Shown: one piece after another, positions 1-6,365 of the stretch | Layout of the letters: each line of letters begins with the position of its first letter | How positions within the stretch are numbered: the stretch's first letter is position 1 | DNA from: Chloroflexota bacterium | Lineage (GTDB): Bacteria; Chloroflexota; Limnocylindria; QHBO01 | Length of the DNA stretch: 8,912 nt | Assembly (NCBI GenBank): GCA_024636135.1 | Contig: JAGXHP010000154.1 | Coordinates: 1 to 8,912, forward strand | Direction of reading: 5' to 3' | Notes under the pieces: generated by a model | Databases searched by the model: none | What the model saw: the letters and a program-made list of their open reading frames with translations, nothing else | What the model was told of the DNA's origin: nothing | Program-made: the position numbers and the translations under genes

Positions 1-1
1 C

Positions 2-523
2 GGACCAGTCGGAGACGGGGCAACCGGCACCGTCGTGCGCCGCGAGAACGGCGTCAGCTGGCGGTTCCAGACCCATAACCTGCGCCCGGGGCACGCCTAC
101 ACCATCTGGTTCGTGGTGCTCAACGCTCCGGATAACTGTCTCGCCCAGCCTTGCAGCGCGCCGGACATCGTCACGCGTCACCTCATCACCGACGCGCAGG
201 TGGCCTATGGCGGCGGCCACGTCGCCGGTGGCAGCGGCCAGGCAACGTTCGCCGGCTCCTTCCGGGCCGGTCCGATCGCTGGTTGGTTCGAGGGTGGCGG
301 CCTCTGGAATCCCACCACCGCCGACATCCAGCTGGTCCTCAACGATCACGGGCCGGTCATCCCGGGGATGACGTCCGAGATGATCCACACCTATCGGGCG
401 GGCTGCACCGATGCGAGTCTGCCGGGCATCTTCCACTCTGGCGCTCCGGCGGCCATCGCCGATGGGACACCAGGCCCCAATGCCTGCCAGCTCTACCAGA
501 CGGCGGTGTTCGAGCTGCCGTAG
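2..523 (+). CDS. Hypothetical, probably exported protein, 3' part only
   Basis: The frame is open from base 2 to the TAG at 521-523, so the 5' end lies outside the window. A GTG at 35 is in frame but is unlikely to be the true start, because codons before it read through with similar composition. About 173 residues are visible. They are rich in Gly, Ala and aromatic residues, have no membrane span, and carry several Cys (for example NCLAQPC, AGC, NACQ) of the kind seen in disulfide-bonded exported domains. Recognisable stretches are LRPGHAYTIWFVVLNAP, a Gly-rich ATFAGSF region, and IQLVLNDHGPVIPGM. From memory, similar stretches occur in uncharacterised secreted proteins of Actinobacteria and Chloroflexota with no assigned function. 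No catalytic motif is evident. A predicted terminator follows 21 bases downstream, so the gene is probably transcribed separately from the sigma factor gene. Confidence 0.75.
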   Translation, partial: GPVGDGATGTVVRRENGVSWRFQTHNLRPGHAYTIWFVVLNAPDNCLAQPCSAPDIVTRHLITDAQVAYGGGHVAGGSGQATFAGSFRAGPIAGWFEGGGLWNPTTADIQLVLNDHGPVIPGMTSEMIHTYRAGCTDASLPGIFHSGAPAAIADGTPGPNACQLYQTAVFELP

Positions 524-544
524 CCACCAGCACCGCAGCGACCC

Positions 545-573
545 GGAGGAGTCCCGTCCGTCGGGGCTCCTCC
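545..573 (+). terminator. Hairpin terminator after the first gene
   Basis: A 12-bp stem (545-556 with 562-573, one G-T wobble) closes a 5-nt loop TCCGT. It lies 21 bases after the stop codon. No T-run follows, so it would be a hairpin-only terminator of the kind common in high-GC genomes. It separates the upstream gene from the sigma operon. Confidence 0.6.
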
Positions 574-686
574 TCATGCAACCTGATCACCGAAGGCCCT
601 TGCGCTGCCAGCGAAGATTGAGTCACATCGCCGATGCGATTCCCCGATCAAGTGATGGACTGGCATACGCCATCCGGAACTCGGGC

Positions 687-691
687 GGAGG
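687..691 (+). promoter_or_regulatory. Shine-Dalgarno site of the sigma gene
   Basis: GGAGG ends only 3 bases before the ATG at 695. The spacing is short, but it is the only good site, and it supports this start. In the rest of 574-686 I found no convincing -35/-10 pair. Confidence 0.6.
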
Positions 692-694
692 ACC

Positions 695-1243
695 ATGGAC
701 AGCCAACTGATCGTGCAGGCGCAGCGTGGCGACGAGGGGGCGTTCGCGAGCCTTGCCGTGGCCGTCGGTGATCGCCTGCATGCTGTGGCCCATCGGATCC
801 TTCGCGATCTCGATCTGGCCGATGACGCGACGCAGCAGGCGCTCGTGTCCATCTGGCGCGATCTCCCACAGCTCCGGGATCCGGCGCGATTCGAGGGATG
901 GGCCTACCGCATCCTGGTACGCGCGTGCTACGCCGAGCGCCGCCGGGAGCGAGCATGGAGCCCGAACATGCGGCTGCTTCCACCGGCCGACCCGCCAGAA
1001 GCGGATGCGTCCCAGTCGATCGCAGCGCGGGACCAGATCGAGCGCGGGTTCCGTCGCCTCTCCCTCGAGCATCGCGCGGTGATCGTGCTGCATTACTACC
1101 TCGACCTTCCGCTGCCGGCCGTCGCGGACACGCTCGGGATCCCGGTCGGAACCGCCCGGTCGCGCCTGCACTACGCCATCCGCGCGCTGCGTGCGGCCCT
1201 CGACGCCGATGCCCGAGCCACCTTGCAGGTGGTGGTGCGATGA
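695..1243 (+). CDS. ECF-family RNA polymerase sigma factor
   Basis: This 182-residue protein has the usual length and two-domain build of ECF (group 4) sigma factors, which direct RNA polymerase to a small stress or envelope regulon. Region 2 spans about residues 5-85: the N-terminal LIVQAQRGDEGAFASL helix, then DDATQQALVSIWRDL, which contacts the polymerase clamp, and the FEGWAYRILVRACYAERRR segment that opens the -10 element. A linker of about residues 86-115 is rich in Pro and Ala. Region 4 spans about residues 118-170, with LSLEHRAVIVLHYYLDLPLPAVADTLGIPVGTARSRLHYA, a helix-turn-helix that reads the -35 element. The stop codon overlaps the next ATG (ATGA), which indicates translational coupling to the putative anti-sigma. 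The ECF subgroup cannot be set from inspection, and the target promoter is unknown. Confidence 0.95.
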   Translation: MDSQLIVQAQRGDEGAFASLAVAVGDRLHAVAHRILRDLDLADDATQQALVSIWRDLPQLRDPARFEGWAYRILVRACYAERRRERAWSPNMRLLPPADPPEADASQSIAARDQIERGFRRLSLEHRAVIVLHYYLDLPLPAVADTLGIPVGTARSRLHYAIRALRAALDADARATLQVVVR

Positions 1244-2109
1244 GCACGAATCGTGACTTCGATCGGCTCATCCGCGCGTGGATGGAGGACGGATCGAACC
1301 AGCTGTCGGACCGGGTCCTCGATGCGGTGCTCGATCAGCTGCCGCAGGTGCGGCAGCGAAGGCATGGAGGGTGGCGATGGCTGCTCGGGCCGCGCCGGCG
1401 CTCGATGTTCTTTGCGGTCGCGGGAGTCGCCGCCGCGGCCGCAGCGGTGCTCGGGATCGGCTTGTTCGCTCCCAGCGTCGGCGATCCGCCAGAGTCCCCG
1501 ACGCCGATTTCATCCGCTGACCTGAGCGATATTCCCGATCTCCCCGGCACCGACAACCTCGAGGGTGGCACATACCGGCTGTGGCCACGCACGCAGCTGA
1601 GCGTGACACTGGAGGTGCCCGACGGCTGGGATAGCTACGAGCGCTGGGCCATCAATGTCCCCGGTACCTCGCCGGGTTCGATGGGCCTCGCCTTCTGGAA
1701 CCCGGTGAACCTGTACAACGACCCGCTCTCATCCGCCCGAGGGCCGATGGAGCCTCCGGTGGGTCCGACGGTTGATGACTTCGCCCAGGCGCTCGCGGCC
1801 CACCCCGGTTGGGAGGCCGAGCCTCCTCGACCGATCACCGTCGATGGCTTTGATGGCCTTATCGTGCAAATGACGATCCCGTCGGTGCCGGAGATCGCCG
1901 TCTGCGAGGAATTCGCGCTGTGGTACGACGTGGCGGACCGACGGTCGCACTGTGTCAGGGAGCCAGGCGCTGTCCTTGACGTCTACGTGGTCGACGTGCG
2001 CGGCGAGCGCGTCGTGTTCACTGCCCAGTACGACCCCGGAGCCCCTCCCGACCAGGTTGCGGCCCTGCAGCGTGCGGTGGAGTCGGTTCGGTTCGATCCC
2101 GCGCCGTAG
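1240..2109 (+). CDS. Single-pass membrane protein, putative anti-sigma factor/sensor
   Basis: The ATG at 1240 overlaps the sigma stop (ATGA). The frame is open further upstream, but that extension lies inside the sigma gene. The 289-residue product has a cytoplasmic N-terminus of about 54 residues (FDRLIRAWMEDGSNQLSDRVLDAVLDQLP), a basic stretch WRWLLGPRRR, one membrane helix at about 56-77 rich in Ala, Val and Leu, a Pro/Ser linker at about 80-92, and an extracytoplasmic domain of about 200 residues. The outer domain has two Cys (222 and 238) that could form a disulfide. Position, coupling and topology fit an anti-sigma that holds the sigma factor at the membrane. However, the N-terminus lacks the HxxxCxxC zinc motif of classic ZAS anti-sigma factors, so the role is inferred from context. 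The outer domain resembles no family I recognise. Confidence 0.8.
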   Translation: MSTNRDFDRLIRAWMEDGSNQLSDRVLDAVLDQLPQVRQRRHGGWRWLLGPRRRSMFFAVAGVAAAAAAVLGIGLFAPSVGDPPESPTPISSADLSDIPDLPGTDNLEGGTYRLWPRTQLSVTLEVPDGWDSYERWAINVPGTSPGSMGLAFWNPVNLYNDPLSSARGPMEPPVGPTVDDFAQALAAHPGWEAEPPRPITVDGFDGLIVQMTIPSVPEIAVCEEFALWYDVADRRSHCVREPGAVLDVYVVDVRGERVVFTAQYDPGAPPDQVAALQRAVESVRFDPAP

Positions 2110-2194
2110 CCGGCCAGCCTGGGTCTTGACAGCGGGAGTTCCATTGAGCTGACCCGTGGCAGCCCCGGGGCAGATCTGCGGAATGTATGCCGAT

Positions 2195-2202
2195 GGGAGG
2201 AG
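2195..2202 (+). promoter_or_regulatory. Shine-Dalgarno site that sets the amidase start
   Basis: GGGAGGAG lies 7 bases before the GTG at 2210. It selects that GTG over the in-frame upstream GTG at 2156 and ATG at 2183, neither of which has a comparable site. Confidence 0.75.
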
Positions 2203-2209
2203 ACGCGCT

Positions 2210-3829
2210 GTGACTGAGAGAACCCGACGATCCGCGAGCCCGGTGATCCTGCTCATGCTGCTGCTGGTGGCATCAGCCGTTACCGCGCCGGTCAGCCTCG
2301 GCCGCCAGCCGACGAAGACCGCCGTCGCCGGAATCGACATAGATTCCACGACGATTCCCGAGCTGCAGGCGTTGATGAACCGACACCGGCTCACGTCGGT
2401 CCAGCTCACGCAGTTCTACCTGCATCGCATCAAGAAGCTCAATCCCGCGTTGAACGCGGTCATCACGGTGAATCCGAGCGCCCTCGCCGAGGCGCGTGCG
2501 GCCGATCGAGCACGACGCAACGGTGACAATCGGCCGCTGCTCGGCATGCCGATCATCGTCAAGGACAACATCAACACCTCGGGCATGCCGACGACGGCCG
2601 GCTCGTGGTCGCTGGCGGGCAGTAGCCCGGCCGATGCGTTCATCATCGAGCGCCTCAAGGCGGCCGGCGCCATCATCCTCGCCAAGGCCAACCTGTCGGA
2701 GTGGGCGAACTTCCGATCGATCCCGTCGTCGAGCGGCTGGAGCGGTATCGGCGGCCAGACGAACATGGCCTACGTGCTCGACCGCAACCCGTGTGGCTCC
2801 AGCTCCGGATCGGCGGTCGCGGCGTCCGCCGACCTGGCCGTCGCCGCGGTCGGGACGGAGACCGACGGCTCCGTCGTCTGTCCCGCGGGTGCGAACGCCC
2901 TGGTCGGCATCAAGCCGACCGTCGGACTCCTGAGTCGCGAGGGGATCGTGCCGCTCAGCGCGGACCAGGATACGGCCGGCCCGATGGCGCGCAACGTCAC
3001 CGATGCCGCAGTGCTCCTCGGCGCCATGACCGGCGTGGATCCCGCCGATCCGGCAACGGCCGGCCAGGTCGCGTTCAGCGACTACACCCAGTTCCTCGAC
3101 GCCAGTGCGCTCGCCGGCGCTCGGATCGGGATCTGGCGCGACGGGACGTACATCTTCGACGGAACGGTCGTCAATGCCGACGTGGCGGCGATCATGGACG
3201 ACACGGTCGCCTCGCTCACCGCGGCCGGCGCGACGGTCGTGGAGGTCGACCTGGCCATCGAGGACGCCTACGGACCGGAGTTCGACGCCCTGCTGTGCGA
3301 GTTCAAGTCGGACCTGCCCGCGTACTTCGAGACATACACGGGACCGGGCTACCCGAAAACGCTCCAGGACGTGATCGATTTCAACGAGGCCAATCCTGAC
3401 CTCGAGGGACCGTGGAATTCGGAGATCTTTGTCCTGGCCGAGGCGACCGGAGGGCGCGCCGACCCGGCATGCGTGGACGCGCGCGCCACGGCCGACGCCA
3501 TTGCCGAAGCCTCGATCAACGACACGATGGCCGCGTTCGATCTCGACGCGATCGTCGCGCCGACGAATGGACCGGCCTGGGTCACCGACCCCGTGAACGG
3601 CGATCTCGGCGGAGACTTCTCGCTCTTCATCGGCTCGTCGTCTCCGGCTGCGATCGCGGGATATGCGAACGTCACCGTCCCCGCAGGCTATGTCGACGGG
3701 GCGCTGCCGATCGGCGTCTCCTTCTTCGCCGGGGCGTGGGACGAGCCGACCCTGATCGGCCTCGCCTACGCGTTCGAGCAGGCGACACGGGTCCGCTTCC
3801 CGCCCCAGTTCCTTCCAGCACTGGAGTAG
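2210..3829 (+). CDS. Exported amidase-signature enzyme, peptide amidase-like
   Basis: The GTG start at 2210 gives 539 residues and places a signal peptide at the N-terminus: TERTRR, a hydrophobic core VILLMLLLVASAV, and a possible cleavage region near residue 26. The rest is an amidase-signature hydrolase with the Ser-cisSer-Lys triad: K118 in MPIIVKDNIN, S197 in NPCGSSSGSAVA, and nucleophile S221 in GTETDGSVVCPA. The spacing of 79 and 24 residues, plus SEWANFR, GQTN, GIKPTVGL and SQDTAGPMAR-like segments, match my recollection of Stenotrophomonas maltophilia peptide amidase, which removes C-terminal amide groups from peptides. It is less like GatA, the tRNA amidotransferase subunit, which is cytoplasmic and has no signal peptide. 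It probably acts outside the membrane on amides; the substrate is unproven. It lies 100 bases after the putative anti-sigma gene, on the same strand. Confidence 0.92.
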   Translation: MTERTRRSASPVILLMLLLVASAVTAPVSLGRQPTKTAVAGIDIDSTTIPELQALMNRHRLTSVQLTQFYLHRIKKLNPALNAVITVNPSALAEARAADRARRNGDNRPLLGMPIIVKDNINTSGMPTTAGSWSLAGSSPADAFIIERLKAAGAIILAKANLSEWANFRSIPSSSGWSGIGGQTNMAYVLDRNPCGSSSGSAVAASADLAVAAVGTETDGSVVCPAGANALVGIKPTVGLLSREGIVPLSADQDTAGPMARNVTDAAVLLGAMTGVDPADPATAGQVAFSDYTQFLDASALAGARIGIWRDGTYIFDGTVVNADVAAIMDDTVASLTAAGATVVEVDLAIEDAYGPEFDALLCEFKSDLPAYFETYTGPGYPKTLQDVIDFNEANPDLEGPWNSEIFVLAEATGGRADPACVDARATADAIAEASINDTMAAFDLDAIVAPTNGPAWVTDPVNGDLGGDFSLFIGSSSPAAIAGYANVTVPAGYVDGALPIGVSFFAGAWDEPTLIGLAYAFEQATRVRFPPQFLPALE

Positions 3830-3889
3830 CGACGGCGAATCACGCGTTGCGCTCGACCGAGGCAATGCCCGCGATACGAAAACTGAACT

Positions 3890-3934
3890 GATCGGCTGCC
3901 CCGATCGCTCTACCAGGTGATCGGTCCAGATCGG
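3890..3934. repeat. Cluster of GATCGG/CCGATC hairpin arms
   Basis: GATCGG occurs at 3890-3895, 3919-3924 and 3929-3934, and its complement CCGATC at 3901-3906. The CCGATC arm can pair with the left copy (6 bp, 5-nt loop CTGCC) or with either right copy, so the folds exclude each other. The left hairpin begins 60 bases after the amidase stop and might act as its terminator, though no T-run follows. The cluster also lies just upstream of the truncated sigma-like reading frame, where it could be a remnant of a leader. Confidence 0.45.
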
Positions 3935-3963
3935 GCCGACCGCCGCGAGGCGTGGAGGGATGG

Positions 3964-4029
3964 GTGCAGGACGAGCTGGTCCGGCAGGCGCAGGAGGGCG
4001 ACGTCGAAGACTTCGACTCCCTGCCTTGA
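3964..4029 (+). pseudogene. Truncated ECF sigma factor gene, N-terminal 21 codons
   Basis: A GTG at 3964, preceded by GGAGGG at 3954-3959, opens a 21-codon frame ending in TGA at 4027-4029. The peptide contains LVRQAQEGDVEDFDSL, which aligns without gaps from its first residue to the sigma factor at 695 (10 of 21 positions identical, including QAQ, GD, F and SL). This is the conserved first helix of ECF sigma region 2. I find no continuation of region 2 in any forward frame after the stop, so the rest seems deleted rather than frameshifted. A GTG at 3952 is an alternative start. The fragment is short, so chance similarity is possible, but the ribosome site and the exact N-terminal register argue for a real gene remnant. 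The following 74 bases, to the end of the nitroreductase gene, show nothing I can name. Confidence 0.5.
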
Positions 4030-4103
4030 TGGCTGCCCGCGCGTGTTCTCCAGACCCGCACGTCACCATCGTCGGCCCGCCACGCAGGTTCGCGACGCGT
4101 GCC

Positions 4104-4622
4104 CTACCAGCGCTCCTCGTGGACGAGCTCCTCGAGGGACAGACGCCCTCCGGCGCGACTCGGCCGCGTCAGGACGGAGGCATCGGCGGGGTAGCCGAAC
4201 GAGAGCAGGAAGTCGCAGCGCCGATCCTCGGGCAGTCCCAGCAGCCGATGCGCGAGGGCGTGGTCGTAGACCGTCGCGGGCACGCTGCCGATGCCGAGCT
4301 CCCAGGCGGCGAGCACCATACTCTGGGCCGCCCTACCGCAGTCCCACATCACTGAGTTGTCGTAATGCCCGGACGCGTCGGGCGTCACGAGGGCGATCGC
4401 CAGCGTCGCACCGGCAAGGTGGCCGGCGTAGTGGCCGACCGCCGCGAGCTCTCGGAGATGGTCGCGATCGCGCACGACGACGAACGCCCAGTGCTGGTCG
4501 TTCTTCGAGCTCCCGGTGCGGCGTCCTGCGTTGAGGATGCGCTCGAGCTCGGGTGGCTCGATCGCGCGCTCGGAAAACTCCCGCACGACGCGCAGCGTGT
4601 TGATCGCCTGCCAGGTCTCCAT
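4104..4622 (-). CDS. Nitroreductase-family flavoprotein
   Basis: The gene reads from an ATG at 4622 to a TAG at 4104-4106 and gives 172 residues, a normal length for the compact nitroreductase branch. AGGA at 4630-4633 lies 7 bases upstream. The frame stays open to 4790, but that stretch overlaps the divergent gene and has no family similarity. Features are INTLRVVREFSERAI at 7-21 with the Arg residues that usually contact FMN phosphate, GSSKNDQHWAFVVV at 37-50 corresponding to the common PSxxNxQPW motif, CGRAAQSMVLAAWELGIGS at 95-113, and LLSFGYPAD at 139-147. Family members use FMN and NAD(P)H to reduce nitro compounds, quinones or other electrophiles, usually as cytoplasmic dimers. The substrate cannot be assigned. 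It stands alone on its strand, divergent from the DUF885 gene. Confidence 0.9.
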   Translation of the reverse strand: METWQAINTLRVVREFSERAIEPPELERILNAGRRTGSSKNDQHWAFVVVRDRDHLRELAAVGHYAGHLAGATLAIALVTPDASGHYDNSVMWDCGRAAQSMVLAAWELGIGSVPATVYDHALAHRLLGLPEDRRCDFLLSFGYPADASVLTRPSRAGGRLSLEELVHEERW

Positions 4623-4677
4623 CGGCTCATCCTGCTCCGTTTGTGACGCAATGATCGCACCGGGCCGGACGGCAGCC

Positions 4678-4697
4678 CATGGCACCATGCGCGCATG
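4678..4697. repeat. Overlapping inverted repeats over the DUF885 start codon
   Basis: CATGG-CA-CCATG (4678-4689) overlaps a perfect 12-base palindrome, CATGCGCGCATG (4686-4697), whose last three bases are the start codon of the DUF885 gene. It lies in the 72-base gap between two divergent genes, where an operator would be expected. No clear Shine-Dalgarno site precedes the ATG at 4695. Confidence 0.45.
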
Positions 4698-6365
4698 AGC
4701 TTTGCCGATGCCGTCGACGGCTTCTTCGCCGGCTTCTTCCGCCTCTACCCGGTCAACGCCACCGAGGCGGGCAACCACGAGCACGATCACGTATGGCCCG
4801 ACGTCGGCGAGCGGGGCACCGCGGAGCGCCTGGCCTGGCTGGCCGAGGCGCGAGGGACGTTCGAGGGTACCGATGGCCTGAACCGCGAGGAGGAGATCGA
4901 CCGCCAGGTCCTGCTGCGCGAGATCGACGCCCTGCGGTTCGAGGAGGAGGACCTCGACGAGCCATCGTGGAGCCCGATCGTCTACTCCTACCTGCTGGGT
5001 GGTGGCCTGTTCGCGCTCCTGTCACGCGAGTTCGCCTCGCTGAACGACCGCCTGGCGAGCGCGGCCGGCCGCATGGAGACACTCCCGGCACTCCTCGCCG
5101 CGGCACGCCAGAACCTGACCTCGGGCCGCGGCCGCGCGGTGAGTGCGTTCCACGTTGAGAAGGCGATCGTCACCATGCCCGGCGTCGCCGACCTGTGCCG
5201 CACCGCGGTCGAGATGGCCGCTGATGCCGACGACCCGATCCGCGATCGCGTCAGCGCCGCTGCCGACCCGGCCGTCGTCGCTGTTGAGGCATTCGTGACA
5301 TGGCTGCGTGAAGAGCTCCAGCCGACGGCCGATGGAGACTACCGTCTGGGCCGCGACCTTTACGAGCGAAAGTTCCACCACGCCCTCAAGGCGACGATCA
5401 CGCGCGCGGAGCTCGAGGCCCGCGCGGCGGCCGCCTACGACGAAGTACGTGCCGAGATGGCGCGCATCGCCGCCGAGCTGTGGCCGTCGCGCATCGGCGA
5501 CGAGCCGATGCCGGACGACCCGGACCAGCTCACCCGACGCGTCCTCGACGACATCGCGCAGGATCATCCACGGGCGGAGGACCTGCTCGACTACTGCCGT
5601 GCCGAGCACGAGCGGATGGAGGGGTTCATCCGCGAACGCGACCTCATCGGCCTGGCGGACGATCCGCTTCAGATCATCTGGACGCCGCCGTTCCTGCGTG
5701 CTTTCGGCGGCGCGATGCTCATCCCGCCGGGACCGCTCGACAAGGGTCTCGACAGCTTCTTCGCCATCACGCCGCCGAACCCCGAGTGGAGCGACGAGCA
5801 GGTGGAGTCGATGCTGCGCGAGAACAACGACCGCTCGTTGCGGATCCTCACCATTCACGAGGCGGTCCCCGGCCACTATCTGCAGCTCGCCTGGTCCAAC
5901 CGCTGCGACTCGCTCCCTCGCGCCGTCTTCGGCTCCGGCGTCTTTGCCGAGGGCTGGGCGGTGTACGTGACGCAGGTGATGATGGACGTCGGCTACGGGG
6001 CGGACGACCCGGCGCTCATGCTCTCGCATTGGAAGTACTTCCTTCGCGCCGTCACCAACACCCTGATGGACATCCGCATCCACACCGGCGGGATGACCGA
6101 GGACGAGGCGATGACGATGATGGTCGACGGCGGCTTCCAGGAGCGCTCCGAGGCCACCGAGAAGTGGGCACGCGCCCGGTTGTCGTCGACGCAGCTGTGC
6201 GAGTACTACCTCGGTTCGGTCGAGATGGCGGAGATCGAGCGCGAGGCCCGCGGGCGAGCCGAGTCCGACGGAGGCGAGTTTGCCTGGCGCCCGTTCCTCG
6301 AGTCGGTGATCAGCCATGGCACCCCGCCCATGCCGGTCATCCGCGACATCCTGTTCGGCGGCTAG
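4695..6365 (+). CDS. DUF885-family predicted metallohydrolase
   Basis: This 556-residue protein has no signal peptide or membrane span, so it is probably cytoplasmic. It has the DUF885 hallmarks: IHEAVPGHYLQLAW at 387-400, with H388, E389 and H394 in the zinc-site-like HExxxxH arrangement, and FAEGWAVYV at 417-425, where E419 is a likely third ligand. A further conserved stretch is DIRIHTGGMTEDEAM at 459-473. The N-terminal half is helical and acidic, starting with a FFRLYPVNATEAGNHEHD segment typical of these proteins (substrate domain). Known members are uncharacterised or act as carboxypeptidase-like or dipeptidase-like enzymes, so peptide hydrolysis is inferred. The ATG at 4695 is the best start by similarity, although it lacks a good ribosome site. 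The gene ends on the same CTAG as the convergent serine hydrolase. Confidence 0.92.
   Translation: MSFADAVDGFFAGFFRLYPVNATEAGNHEHDHVWPDVGERGTAERLAWLAEARGTFEGTDGLNREEEIDRQVLLREIDALRFEEEDLDEPSWSPIVYSYLLGGGLFALLSREFASLNDRLASAAGRMETLPALLAAARQNLTSGRGRAVSAFHVEKAIVTMPGVADLCRTAVEMAADADDPIRDRVSAAADPAVVAVEAFVTWLREELQPTADGDYRLGRDLYERKFHHALKATITRAELEARAAAAYDEVRAEMARIAAELWPSRIGDEPMPDDPDQLTRRVLDDIAQDHPRAEDLLDYCRAEHERMEGFIRERDLIGLADDPLQIIWTPPFLRAFGGAMLIPPGPLDKGLDSFFAITPPNPEWSDEQVESMLRENNDRSLRILTIHEAVPGHYLQLAWSNRCDSLPRAVFGSGVFAEGWAVYVTQVMMDVGYGADDPALMLSHWKYFLRAVTNTLMDIRIHTGGMTEDEAMTMMVDGGFQERSEATEKWARARLSSTQLCEYYLGSVEMAEIEREARGRAESDGGEFAWRPFLESVISHGTPPMPVIRDILFGG

Noticed and set aside
676..680. GGAAC as an ECF-type -35 element for self-regulation of the sigma gene
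   Set aside because: The matching -10 would fall at or after the start codon at 695, with no room for a leader.
898..1239. Upstream extension of the anti-sigma reading frame
   Set aside because: It lies wholly within the sigma factor gene in another frame, and the overlapping ATGA at 1240 is the natural start.
2126..2131. Perfect TTGACA as a -35 box for the amidase gene
   Set aside because: No acceptable -10 hexamer lies 15-19 bases downstream (the bases there read GAGCTGACCC), so I do not call a promoter.
2156..2209. Longer amidase start at GTG 2156
   Set aside because: It has no ribosome site and would bury the signal peptide 18 residues inside the protein; GTG 2210 has GGGAGGAG at good spacing.
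3903..3925. tRNA-like D-arm (CTGGTAGAGC on the minus strand)
   Set aside because: No acceptor stem, anticodon arm or T-loop can be placed around it.
2273..4069. Long minus-strand open frame opposite the amidase gene
   Set aside because: Its product is Arg-rich and low in complexity, which is typical of the antisense of high-GC coding DNA, and it has no domain motif.
5022..6317. Long minus-strand open frame opposite the DUF885 gene, and the plus-strand frame at 5480-6697
   Set aside because: Both are shadows of the well-supported DUF885 and serine hydrolase genes and show no family features.
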